NCBI GenBank assembly: GCA_027346765.1
Contig: DAIERN010000057.1
Location: 1 to 7,850 of the forward strand
Direction of reading: 5' to 3'
DNA length: 7,850 nt
From: Chloroflexota bacterium
Lineage (GTDB): Bacteria; Chloroflexota; Limnocylindria; Limnocylindrales; CSP1-4
Each line of letters opens with the position of its first letter. Position 1 is the first letter of the stretch. Made by a program: the position numbers and the translations under genes. The notes under the pieces were generated by a model. The model had not been told where the DNA came from. It did not search any database and saw nothing but the letters and a program-made list of their open reading frames with translations. Positions 1-5,380 of the stretch are shown one piece after another.

Positions 1-271
1 TCTTGGCGCCGTGGGGCATCGCCGCGTAAGTCACGTGGCGCAGGTTCTGGCCGACTCGGCCTTCCTTGACCGTGCGGTAGCGGTCGGCCAGTCCGCGCAG
101 CTCGCCCGACGTGGCGAGAAGCTGCGTCAGCGCCGACAGGTCGGGCATGCGCGCCCGCGTGGACGCGGTCGGGTCTGCGGGCGGACGTGAGGCGACCTGT
201 GCAGCCGCGTCGTCGGCGATGCGCCGCTCGCGCGTAGTCCTGCCGCGAATCCGCACTGGGGCGTCAGCCAC
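1..271 (-). CDS. mfd: Transcription-repair coupling factor Mfd, N-terminal fragment (runs off window)
   Basis: About 90 N-terminal residues are visible before the gene leaves the window. In full-length form Mfd is a cytoplasmic ATP-dependent translocase that removes stalled RNA polymerase and recruits UvrA. What I see is an Arg/Ala-rich, probably disordered segment of about 41 residues, then PDLSALTQLLATSGELRG and, some 30 residues on, a PHGAK motif. These resemble the start of the Mfd UvrB-like domain 1. The helicase motifs lie outside the window, so the call also rests on the well-known pth-mfd gene order. The GTG at 271 overlaps the end of the pth frame by GTGGCTGA, which suggests translational coupling. 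An ATG at 148 would start directly at MPDLSAL and is the alternative start. Neither has a clear ribosome binding site. Confidence 0.55.
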   Translation of the reverse strand, partial: MADAPVRIRGRTTRERRIADDAAAQVASRPPADPTASTRARMPDLSALTQLLATSGELRGLADRYRTVKEGRVGQNLRHVTYAAMPHGAK

Positions 272-964
272 GGCGCAGCAACTTTCGCCAACCCGTTGCG
301 TGGCGGACGATGCCCTTCGAATCGGGCTGGGGCGGAGAGTCGGGGGCTTCCGGTCCGTCGGGCGCATTGGGATCATCCGGCGAAGCCGGCGGCAGCCAGG
401 CGTTCCACTTGTTGGCCGCCTTGTACGCGCCGTCGCGCGCCCAGTCCTCGATCGCGTCAGCCGCAGCGTCAAGCACTACGTCCAGGCGCGCTCGTCGGGC
501 GCGAAGCGCGACAGCACGTGGTCGATGGCCGCGCGCTCTGGGTTGTGGCGCACAGGCTCGCCGATGCCCACGCGCAGTCGCGCGAACTTCTGGTTGCCCA
601 GCTCGCCTATGATCGAGCGCATCCCGTTGTGCGTGCCGGCGCTGCCCTCCCCGCGCAGCCGCAGCTTGCCCAGCGGCAGGTCGAAGTCGTCGTAAACGAC
701 CAGCAGATCGTCGAGCGGCGCGCGTTCCCGGGCGAGCACTTTGCGAACGGCGACGCCCGACAGGTTCATGTAGGTGGTCGGCTTGACCAGCTCGACGTCG
801 AGGCCGTTGTAGCGGCCACGGACGGTCGCCGCCGCATCGCGAGCGCGGGCATGGCCGGTCCAGCCGGCGCGCTCGGCCAAACGGTCGAGCACCATCCAGC
901 CCACGTTGTGGCGCGTCTGTTCGTACTGCTTGCCTGGGTTCCCCAGGCCGACAACTATCTTCAT
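264..964 (-). CDS. pth: Peptidyl-tRNA hydrolase Pth, frame broken near 485
   Basis: Pth hydrolyses the ester bond of peptidyl-tRNAs released from stalled ribosomes and recycles the tRNA. The ATG at 964 gives the classic start MKIVVGLGNPG, and the ATG at 1042 would only add a non-conserved leader. Family motifs are present: GLGNPG with its Asn, TRHNVG with the catalytic His, YMNLSG, YDDFDLPLG and GTHNGMRSI. The frame starting at 964 stops at 476 after 162 residues, in DERAWT. Canonical Pth continues with a C-terminal helix, and exactly that helix (LDVVLDAAADAIEDWARDG, then KAANKWN) is encoded from 485 in the -1 frame down to a TGA at 264. Joined, the protein is about 233 residues. It then has an unusual Pro/Asp-rich extension of some 45 residues with a basic end. 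A one-base deletion, possibly a sequencing error, is the simplest explanation. Confidence 0.88.
484..488 (-). other. Frameshift site in pth
   Basis: On the minus strand the sequence reads GAG CGC GCC TGG ACG TAG in the pth frame. Inserting one C to give GAG CGC GCC CTG GAC GTA GTG keeps the frame open through the conserved Pth C-terminal helix to 264. There is no canonical X XXY YYZ slippery heptamer here, so a programmed -1 event is not supported. The premature TAG overlaps a GTG (TAGTG), so reinitiation of a separate C-terminal 70-residue peptide is formally possible, though no ribosome binding site is seen. Confidence 0.8.
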
Positions 965-1091
965 ACCCGGCCCAACGCTCCGTGCCGGTTCCGCGCCGGA
1001 CACGCCAACAACCCGGCCGACAGCTCGACCGGGCTCGCCCATGCTACGACGCGCTGGCGACGTGTGGGCTGGACCACCTATCGTGCGCGCG
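965..1091. promoter_or_regulatory. Divergent intergenic region pth / membrane protein gene
   Basis: This 127-nt gap separates the pth start at 964 (minus) from the membrane protein start at 1092 (plus). For the plus gene there is TATCGT at 1079-1084 followed by 7 nt and ATG, a pattern typical of leaderless promoters. For pth a possible -10 box TAGCAT lies on the minus strand at 1046-1041, which would leave a leader of roughly 70 nt. No good -35 box is seen for either, so both assignments are tentative. Confidence 0.4.
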
Positions 1092-1739
1092 ATGCGACGC
1101 GGACCATTGATCGCCGCTGCGGCCGGAGTCGCGCTGGGCGCCTTCTCTGTCTTCAGCGACTACTTCCTCACGAACCCATGGGCAATCGCCGGCAACATCG
1201 CCGGCACCTGGGTCGTCGTCGCGTTCCTCGTGGGCGCCTTCGCGACCCGTGAGCCAGCCCGGGCCGGTGCGATCCTGGGCCTGATCGCGTTGCTGGCCGC
1301 CACGCTCGCCTACTACGTCGGCACCGCCATCGCCTGGGACGCAATCAACGTGGCGCGGCTTTTGCCGGGCGTGCTCGTCTGGGGCGCGGTCTCTGTGATC
1401 GCCGGGCCCATGGCCGGGGCAGCCGGCGCAGTTTGGCGGCGCCAGTCGTTTCGCGGAAAGACCCAGTGGTGGCTCCCCGCGGTCGCCGTGGGCGTTCTGG
1501 CCGCGCCCCTGGCGGCTGAGGGCCTGTACATGGCGTGGCTCTTCAGCGGCGAGGCCGGCGCGGTGGCAGGGTTCGTTGAGCTGGCGATCGGCCTTGTGTT
1601 GCCGGTGTGGCTGGTGCGCACCTGGCAGGAGTGGCGGATCGCCTACACGGTCCTATCGGCCCTTAGCCTTCTTGGGCTCGTCGCCCTTGGCCTGGGCCTG
1701 CGCGCGATCCAGATGCTGGCCGGGAGCGGCCACTTCTAG
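1092..1739 (+). CDS. Seven-helix integral membrane protein of unknown function
   Basis: The protein has 215 residues from the ATG at 1092 (MRRGPLIAAAAGVALGAFS). It has about seven hydrophobic segments, at roughly residues 5-24, 35-51, 57-79, 89-112, 126-150, 155-175 and 182-204. Its positive loops include WRRQSFRGK near 116-123. There is no soluble domain and no catalytic motif I recognise. The first two segments (LGAFSVFSDY, then NIAGTWVVVAFLVGAF) faintly recall small actinobacterial membrane families such as DUF6518, but I would not assign it. The frame is open back to 906, with alternatives at ATG 1041 and GTG 1083. I prefer 1092 because hydrophobic coding begins there and a TATCGT box sits 7 nt before it. 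It diverges from pth and converges on the DUF1684 gene, sharing the CTAG that ends both. Confidence 0.75.
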   Translation: MRRGPLIAAAAGVALGAFSVFSDYFLTNPWAIAGNIAGTWVVVAFLVGAFATREPARAGAILGLIALLAATLAYYVGTAIAWDAINVARLLPGVLVWGAVSVIAGPMAGAAGAVWRRQSFRGKTQWWLPAVAVGVLAAPLAAEGLYMAWLFSGEAGAVAGFVELAIGLVLPVWLVRTWQEWRIAYTVLSALSLLGLVALGLGLRAIQMLAGSGHF

Positions 1740-2371
1740 CCGGCCGGCTTCGTTCCTGAGGGCAGCTTCTCACCCGCCGTGACCGAGATGGACAGCCGAT
1801 TGCCGGGCGGCGGGAATGGGCAGTCGTACGCCGGGCTGAAGGCGCAGGACGGGTTGTAGGCGTAGTTGAAGTCGAGGTCGTGCCAGTCCTCGTCCGGGTC
1901 GAACGGGACGTCGACGTAGCGCCCAGCGCCGTAGGTGTCGAAGCCCGACGATGCGTCGCGGAACGGCACGAACAGCACCGGCTCCGCGTCCATGACGCGT
2001 GGCAGGAACGCCGTCAGCCGGTGCTCCTGACCGCCAACCTCGAAGACCAGCTGCCCGGCGTTTTCCATGTCGCGCAGCTTGCCCGTTGAGGTGGCGAGCT
2101 GGACGTGCTCGCCGGTGTGGGGAGCGTCTCGATCCAGCCGCGCGTCCAGGCGCCACTCTTCGTTGGGCGGGAACCAGCGTGGGCCATCGAAGCCTTCCGG
2201 CGGGCCGTGGCCGCGCCAGTCGAACTGGTGCTCGTAGTAGTGCGTGGCCGCTGCGCGCAGCTCGTTCAGCGCGTCCTCGTAGGACATCGCGTGGTGGTGA
2301 TGCTCGTGCTCGTCGTGGTCGTGCGCATCGTGGTCATGGTCGTGCTTGTGCTCGTGGTCGTGCTCGCTCAT
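1736..2371 (-). CDS. DUF1684 family protein with histidine-rich N-terminus
   Basis: The protein has 211 residues. Residues 4-27 are an almost pure His/Asp/Glu tract with 13 histidines, a probable metal-binding tail for ions such as Zn, Ni or Cu. A helical segment follows (SYEDALNELR), then a domain that I recognise as DUF1684. The markers are LFVPFRDASSGFDTYGAGRY (133-152), DLDFNYAYNPSCAF (165-178), YDCPFPPPGNRL (182-193) and AGEK (199-202). The biochemical role of DUF1684 is not known to me. The start ATG overlaps the ybeY stop as ATGA, and AAGGTG lies 8 nt upstream, so it is likely made by translational coupling with ybeY. M29 could be a secondary start without the His tract. There is no signal peptide or membrane helix. 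The domain call is firm from its signature motifs; the metal role is inference. Confidence 0.85.
   Translation of the reverse strand: MSEHDHEHKHDHDHDAHDHDEHEHHHHAMSYEDALNELRAAATHYYEHQFDWRGHGPPEGFDGPRWFPPNEEWRLDARLDRDAPHTGEHVQLATSTGKLRDMENAGQLVFEVGGQEHRLTAFLPRVMDAEPVLFVPFRDASSGFDTYGAGRYVDVPFDPDEDWHDLDFNYAYNPSCAFSPAYDCPFPPPGNRLSISVTAGEKLPSGTKPAG
2291..2362 (-). repeat. His/Asp/Glu-coding low-complexity tract
   Basis: This is a run of CAC/CAT codons alternating with GAC/GAG, encoding residues 4-27 of the DUF1684 protein, 13 of them histidine. The DNA is a degenerate triplet/hexamer repeat. It may be prone to length change, and it produces Val/Leu-rich shadow frames on the other strand. Confidence 0.85.
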
Positions 2372-2876
2372 GAGGCGAGCACCTTACTCTCGAGCGCGCG
2401 CATCGCGTCACGCTCGGCGGGCGCGGCGTGGTCCCAGCCGCAGACGTGCAGCACGCCGTGGACGACCAGCGGCGCAGCTCGTCCTCGAGCGAACCGGGCG
2501 CCTGGGCGGCCGCGCGCTCGACCGAAACGATGATGTCGCCCAGGTTCGGCCGGCGGCCCGGCGGCAGGATGAAGTCCGCGGAACGCACCTTGCGGAGAGT
2601 CGGATCCTGCCCTTGGTGAATGGGGAAGGCGGTCACCGGAAGCAGCGGGAAGGATAGAACGTCGGTCGGCCCCGTGTGGCCCATGTGCTTGACGTTCAGG
2701 GCGGCCAGCTCGCGATCGTCCGACAGGATCAATCCCAGGCTCGCCGGCGATGGGGCGCGGCAGACCGTCAGCGCGTGGGCGGCCAGTCGCGCAAGGGATG
2801 CCAAGGCGACCGGCGAGCGCACCCCATCGCGCACAGCCACGTCGACGCGCCACGGCCGCAGGTAGAAGGCGGCCAT
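2368..2876 (-). CDS. ybeY: Endoribonuclease / rRNA maturation factor YbeY, frame broken near 2469
   Basis: YbeY is a zinc-dependent endoribonuclease needed for 16S rRNA 3'-end maturation and ribosome quality control. From the ATG at 2876 (MAAFYLRPWRVDVAV) the frame encodes the family motifs LNVKHMG (60-66), PTDVLSFPL (70-78) and LGDIIVS (112-118). It then drifts into nonsense at WSSTACC. The -1 frame resumes at 2469 with LVVHGVLHVCGWDH, carrying the zinc triad His140, His144 and His150 of the HGxLHxxGxDH signature, and stops at 2368. The joined protein is 169 residues, normal for the family. Without frame repair the whole zinc site is lost. The gene starts 4 nt after the upstream HD-protein stop and overlaps the next gene by ATGA. 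I expect a one-base deletion or sequencing error rather than a decayed gene, since codon use on both sides looks normal. Confidence 0.88.
2467..2472 (-). other. Frameshift site in ybeY
   Basis: On the minus strand CTG CGC CGC TGG TCG TCC leads into nonsense, whereas adding one C (CGC CGC CTG GTC GTC CAC) restores LRRLVVHGVLH. The missing base is a C immediately before TGG, as in the pth break. No slippery heptamer is visible. Confidence 0.85.
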
Positions 2877-2880
2877 CCCG

Positions 2881-4317
2881 CTACGCGCTGTTGCCCGCCG
2901 CGCGGCGCGACTCGATCTCGACGATCTTGTTCTGCGGGTACTCGATGCGCCGGTGGTACATGCCCAGGAGCTGCGCCACGAAGGCCTCGCGAATGCGCTC
3001 GACATCGCGCAGCGTCAGGTCGCACTCGTCGAACTGGCCGTCCTCGAGCCGCTCGCGAATGATGCGGTCGACCATCGCCCTGATCGCGGGCTCGTCGTGA
3101 TCGCTCAAGGAACGGACGCTCGCCTCGACCCCATCGGCGAGCATCAGGATGGCCGCTTCCTTTGACTGCGGCTTGGGCCCCGAGTGGCGGAAGCGCGCCT
3201 CATCGACGGGCTGCGCCGCCTCCTTGGCCCGGGCGTGGAAATAGCTGATCAGCGCCGTGCCGTGGTGCTGCGGGATGAACGCGATGACCGGCTTGGGCAG
3301 CTTGTACTGGTAGGCGAGGTCGATGCCACGCGCGACATGCGCTTTGACCAGCGCGACCGATTCTTCTGGCGTCAGCTCATCGTGCACGTTCTCGCCGCCG
3401 GCCTGGTTCTCGATGTAGGCGAGCGGGTTATCCAGCTTGCCCACGTCGTGGTAGTACGAAGCGACGCGCGCCAGCAGCGGATCGGCGCCGATCGCCTCAG
3501 CCGCGCGCTCGGCCAGGTTGCCCACCAGCAGCGAATGGTTGTAGGTGCCGTTGGCCTCGAGCATCAGCCGGCGCAGCAGCTTCTGGGTTGGGTTGGCCAG
3601 CTCCAGCAGCTGGAACGAAGTGGTGATGCCGAAGAGATTCCCGACCACCACGAAGGACCCCAGCGCGGCGACGGCGCTGCCGGCTGCGGCCGCGAGGCTG
3701 GCACCGGCAAGCTCAGCCAGGCCGGTGAAGTCGCGCGTGCCCAGCAAGGTGAAAAGCGTGATCACCCCGATGTTGACCACCGCGATTGCGACCGCTGCCT
3801 GGAAGAAGTGACCGAAGCGCTCTCCGCGGCGCACCACGATCACGCCGGCCATGCCGCCGAGCAGGACGTACGACGCGAACTCGACTGACCCGGTGATTGC
3901 GCCGCCCAGCAAGGCGAGCAGGCCGGTCACGAGCAGCGCGGTACCGGCGTCGAGCAGAACGGCCAGGAGCAGCCCGACCACCGCGGTGGGCAGCACGTAC
4001 GGCAGCACCGGCCGGCCGGCAGTGACTTTGACCGCCACGGTGGCGCCGATGAGCAACAGGGCAATCAGCAGCAGCGCACTCGTGCGGTTCCAGATCTGCG
4101 GCCGGAACCGCCAGATCCAGGCGAGCAGCAAGCCCACGACGAGCACGCCCATGAGCGCCCACCCGGCCATGCGCGGGCCCTTGTTGCCGAAGGGATCGAT
4201 CAGGGCGCCAATCGCAAGCGCGCCGCCCAGGAACAGCGCGAACGCGAGCGCAAAGGCAAACATGCGCACGCCGTCGCGACGGGTGAAGTCGCGGAGGGCG
4301 GCGGAGCGAGCAAGCAT
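2881..4317 (-). CDS. Membrane HD-domain phosphohydrolase, PgpH/YqfF type (probable c-di-AMP phosphodiesterase), no extracellular domain
   Basis: The protein has 478 residues. The N-terminal half (about 18-226) holds around eight hydrophobic helices of the 7TMR kind. The C-terminal half is a cytoplasmic HD domain with a full metal set: His261 (TYNHSLL), His290-Asp291 (YYHDVGK), His327 (KAHVARG), His351-His352 (QHHGT) and Asp395 (LADGVEAS). Further family marks are FRHSGPKPQSKEAAILMLAD and the end MYHRRIEYPQN. PgpH proteins hydrolyse c-di-AMP to pApA, and the sequence supports the same activity here. Known PgpH proteins are around 700 residues, with a large extracellular 7TMR-HDED domain after the first helix. 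Here only about ten residues separate helices 1 and 2, so that domain is absent. The gene lies 36 nt after yqeY and 4 nt before ybeY. The neighbour relation to ybeY is a known conserved one. Confidence 0.9.
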   Translation of the reverse strand: MLARSAALRDFTRRDGVRMFAFALAFALFLGGALAIGALIDPFGNKGPRMAGWALMGVLVVGLLLAWIWRFRPQIWNRTSALLLIALLLIGATVAVKVTAGRPVLPYVLPTAVVGLLLAVLLDAGTALLVTGLLALLGGAITGSVEFASYVLLGGMAGVIVVRRGERFGHFFQAAVAIAVVNIGVITLFTLLGTRDFTGLAELAGASLAAAAGSAVAALGSFVVVGNLFGITTSFQLLELANPTQKLLRRLMLEANGTYNHSLLVGNLAERAAEAIGADPLLARVASYYHDVGKLDNPLAYIENQAGGENVHDELTPEESVALVKAHVARGIDLAYQYKLPKPVIAFIPQHHGTALISYFHARAKEAAQPVDEARFRHSGPKPQSKEAAILMLADGVEASVRSLSDHDEPAIRAMVDRIIRERLEDGQFDECDLTLRDVERIREAFVAQLLGMYHRRIEYPQNKIVEIESRRAAGNSA

Positions 4318-4353
4318 CAGCTGGGCGAACCTTGGGCGGGTTTGGACGTTGGC

Positions 4354-4833
4354 CTAGTGGCCGTGGCCGGCGATGTCGCGCCGGGCTAATTCCTGGGTCA
4401 CGAGCGCCGACACCTGCTTGCCGTCCGCCCGACCTTTGACGCGCGGCATGAGGATGGCCATGACCTTGCCCATGTCCTTCACGCTCGTCGCGCCGCTCTC
4501 GTCGACGGCGGTCGTCACCAGGTGCGCCAGCTCGTCCGCGCTCATCTGCTCGGGCAGGTACGCGCTGATGATGCCGATCTCGGCTTGTTCCTTGGCCGCG
4601 GCGTCTGCCCGGCCGCCGGCGCTGAATGCCTCGACCGATTCCTTGCGGGTCTTGACCTCGCGCGCAAGCACGGTCACGACCTCGCCGGTATTCGTCGTGA
4701 ACAGGTAGCGGCCGGCCTGCTTCTGCGCGTTGTAGGCAGCGGCAACCACCATCCGCAGGGTGTCGCGACGTAACTCGTCGCGATCGCGGATGGCTGCCTG
4801 CATGTCCTGCTGGAGCCTATTCTGGAGAGTCAC
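4354..4833 (-). CDS. GatB/YqeY domain protein
   Basis: The protein has 159 residues, the usual length for the stand-alone YqeY family, which resembles the C-terminal tRNA-binding tail domain of the GatB amidotransferase subunit. Matching segments are DTLRMVVAA (24-32), KTRKESVEAF (61-70), YLPEQMS (92-98) and MGKVMAILMPRVKGRADGK (121-139). The exact role of free YqeY is unsettled, though tRNA binding or amidotransferase assistance is usually proposed. The start is GTG at 4833, with AAGGA about 11 nt upstream. The C-terminus ends in an unconserved GHGH. It sits 47 nt after rpsU, in the commonly conserved rpsU-yqeY pairing, and is probably cotranscribed with it. Confidence 0.93.
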   Translation of the reverse strand: MTLQNRLQQDMQAAIRDRDELRRDTLRMVVAAAYNAQKQAGRYLFTTNTGEVVTVLAREVKTRKESVEAFSAGGRADAAAKEQAEIGIISAYLPEQMSADELAHLVTTAVDESGATSVKDMGKVMAILMPRVKGRADGKQVSALVTQELARRDIAGHGH

Positions 4834-4854
4834 CTGAGTTGCGTTCCTTGGGCT

Positions 4855-4874
4855 AGGCGGTCAGTCGGCCGCCT
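4855..4874 (-). other. Inverted repeat between rpsU and yqeY
   Basis: On the minus strand AGGCGG, eight loop bases, then CCGCCT form a perfect 6-bp G+C-rich stem just after the rpsU stop. No T-run follows, so this is not a standard intrinsic terminator. It could be an attenuator or an RNA processing or stability hairpin that lowers yqeY and downstream expression relative to rpsU. Confidence 0.4.
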
Positions 4875-4880
4875 GTCCGA

Positions 4881-5060
4881 CTACACCTCGCGGGTAGCCT
4901 TCTTGCGCTTCGCTTCCTTGCGCTTGCGCTTCACGCTGGGCTTCTCATAGTGCTCGCGTCGGCGAGCCTCAGCGAGGATGCCGCTCTGCTGGATCTTCTT
5001 GTTGAAGCGTCGCAGGGCACTCTCGAAGGACTCGTTTTCGCCTACGCGGACTTCTGCCAA
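4881..5060 (-). CDS. rpsU: 30S ribosomal protein bS21
   Basis: The protein has 59 residues and is a small basic component of the 30S platform near the 3' end of 16S rRNA. The sequence [20 protein letters not shown] followed by the basic tail [15 protein letters not shown] is diagnostic. I choose the TTG at 5060, giving (M)AEVRVGENE. The upstream in-frame GTG at 5078 lies at the edge of the ribosome binding site and would add six unconserved residues. The ribosome binding site is a perfect 11-nt complement of the 16S 3' end. The gene leads the minus-strand cluster with yqeY, the HD protein, ybeY and the DUF1684 gene. Confidence 0.95.
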   Translation of the reverse strand: MAEVRVGENESFESALRRFNKKIQQSGILAEARRREHYEKPSVKRKRKEAKRKKATREV

Positions 5061-5064
5061 ACCA

Positions 5065-5075
5065 GGATCACCTCC
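5065..5075 (-). promoter_or_regulatory. Extended Shine-Dalgarno of rpsU
   Basis: GGAGGTGATCC on the minus strand is complementary over 11 nt to the conserved 16S rRNA 3' end GGATCACCUCC. The GGAGG core ends 10 nt before the TTG start at 5060, which decides that start over the GTG at 5078. It is far stronger than any other binding site in the window. Confidence 0.85.
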
Positions 5076-5146
5076 CACGGGCCAATTTCAGACGCTCACT
5101 CTCTCGGCTACCGCGCACTTGGCGCGACCACGTCTGGGGCTGGCGA

Positions 5147-5173
5147 AGTGTACCCGAAGGCGATCTACCGCAA
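5147..5173 (-). promoter_or_regulatory. Possible promoter of the rpsU cluster
   Basis: On the minus strand TTGCGG (5173-5168) and TACACT (5152-5147) are arranged like -35 and -10 boxes, but with a short 15-nt spacer. Transcription would start near 5140 and give a leader of about 80 nt before rpsU. The match is moderate only. Confidence 0.3.
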
Positions 5174-5201
5174 CTTCCGGCCGCTCGTGCCGCTCGGCGG
5201 G

Positions 5202-5346
5202 TCAACCGTCCGGCGAGCCGCCTTCCAAGCCATTCAGCCGCGATATCAACCGCGAGGCGGGCCGAATGTCCGCCAAACCGCGTGAAAAGGCGGATATCGG
5301 GCCCCAGTTGAGCCTTCGGCGGACGGATCAACCGCTCAGCGGGTCA
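5202..5346. repeat. Three imperfect direct repeats in the rpsU / acyl-CoA synthetase intergenic region
   Basis: Nineteen-nt units start at 5202 (TCAACCGTCCGGCGAGCCG), 5246 (TCAACCGCGAGGCGGGCCG) and 5328 (TCAACCGCTCAGCGGGTCA). They share TCAACCG, three variable bases, then RGCGRGYC. Starts are 44 and 82 nt apart, roughly four and eight helical turns. The third unit contains the palindrome CCGCTCAGCGG. A hairpin GGCGGG/TCCGCC also lies at 5257-5275. The rest of 5061-5380 holds the rpsU leader and promoter candidates and no gene that I can support. A regulator binding array is possible but unproven. Confidence 0.45.
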
Positions 5347-5366
5347 GATGCGCAATCCGCGCTGTT

Positions 5367-5372
5367 TAGACT
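5367..5372 (+). promoter_or_regulatory. -10-like box of the acyl-CoA synthetase gene (leaderless type)
   Basis: TAGACT fits TANNNT and lies 8 nt before the ATG at 5381, with no ribosome binding site between. This geometry places the transcription start at or next to the start codon. No -35 box is evident. Confidence 0.4.
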
Positions 5373-5380
5373 CCGCGGCG

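Noticed and set aside
264..476. Separate small 70-residue gene between pth and mfd
   Set aside because: Its first 25 residues are the conserved C-terminal helix of Pth, so it is the displaced end of pth and not an independent gene.
484..488. Programmed -1 frameshifting in pth
   Set aside because: No slippery heptamer or evident downstream structure, and pth is not known for recoding; a base loss is simpler.
296..1252. 318-codon open frame on the plus strand across pth
   Set aside because: It lies antisense to the well-supported pth, is Arg/His/Ala-rich without any motif, and is the usual shadow in high-G+C DNA.
2105..2533. Plus-strand frame with a long Val/Leu-rich hydrophobic stretch, looking like a membrane segment
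   Set aside because: It is the reverse strand of the His/Asp codon tract of the DUF1684 gene; the hydrophobicity is a by-product of GTG/GTC triplets.
3184..3888. 234-codon plus-strand frame
   Set aside because: Antisense to the HD-domain gene, whose motifs are unambiguous on the other strand.
5257..5275. Hairpin GGCGGG/TCCGCC as a terminator
   Set aside because: No T-run follows on either strand and it lies upstream of divergent genes, so a terminator makes no sense here.
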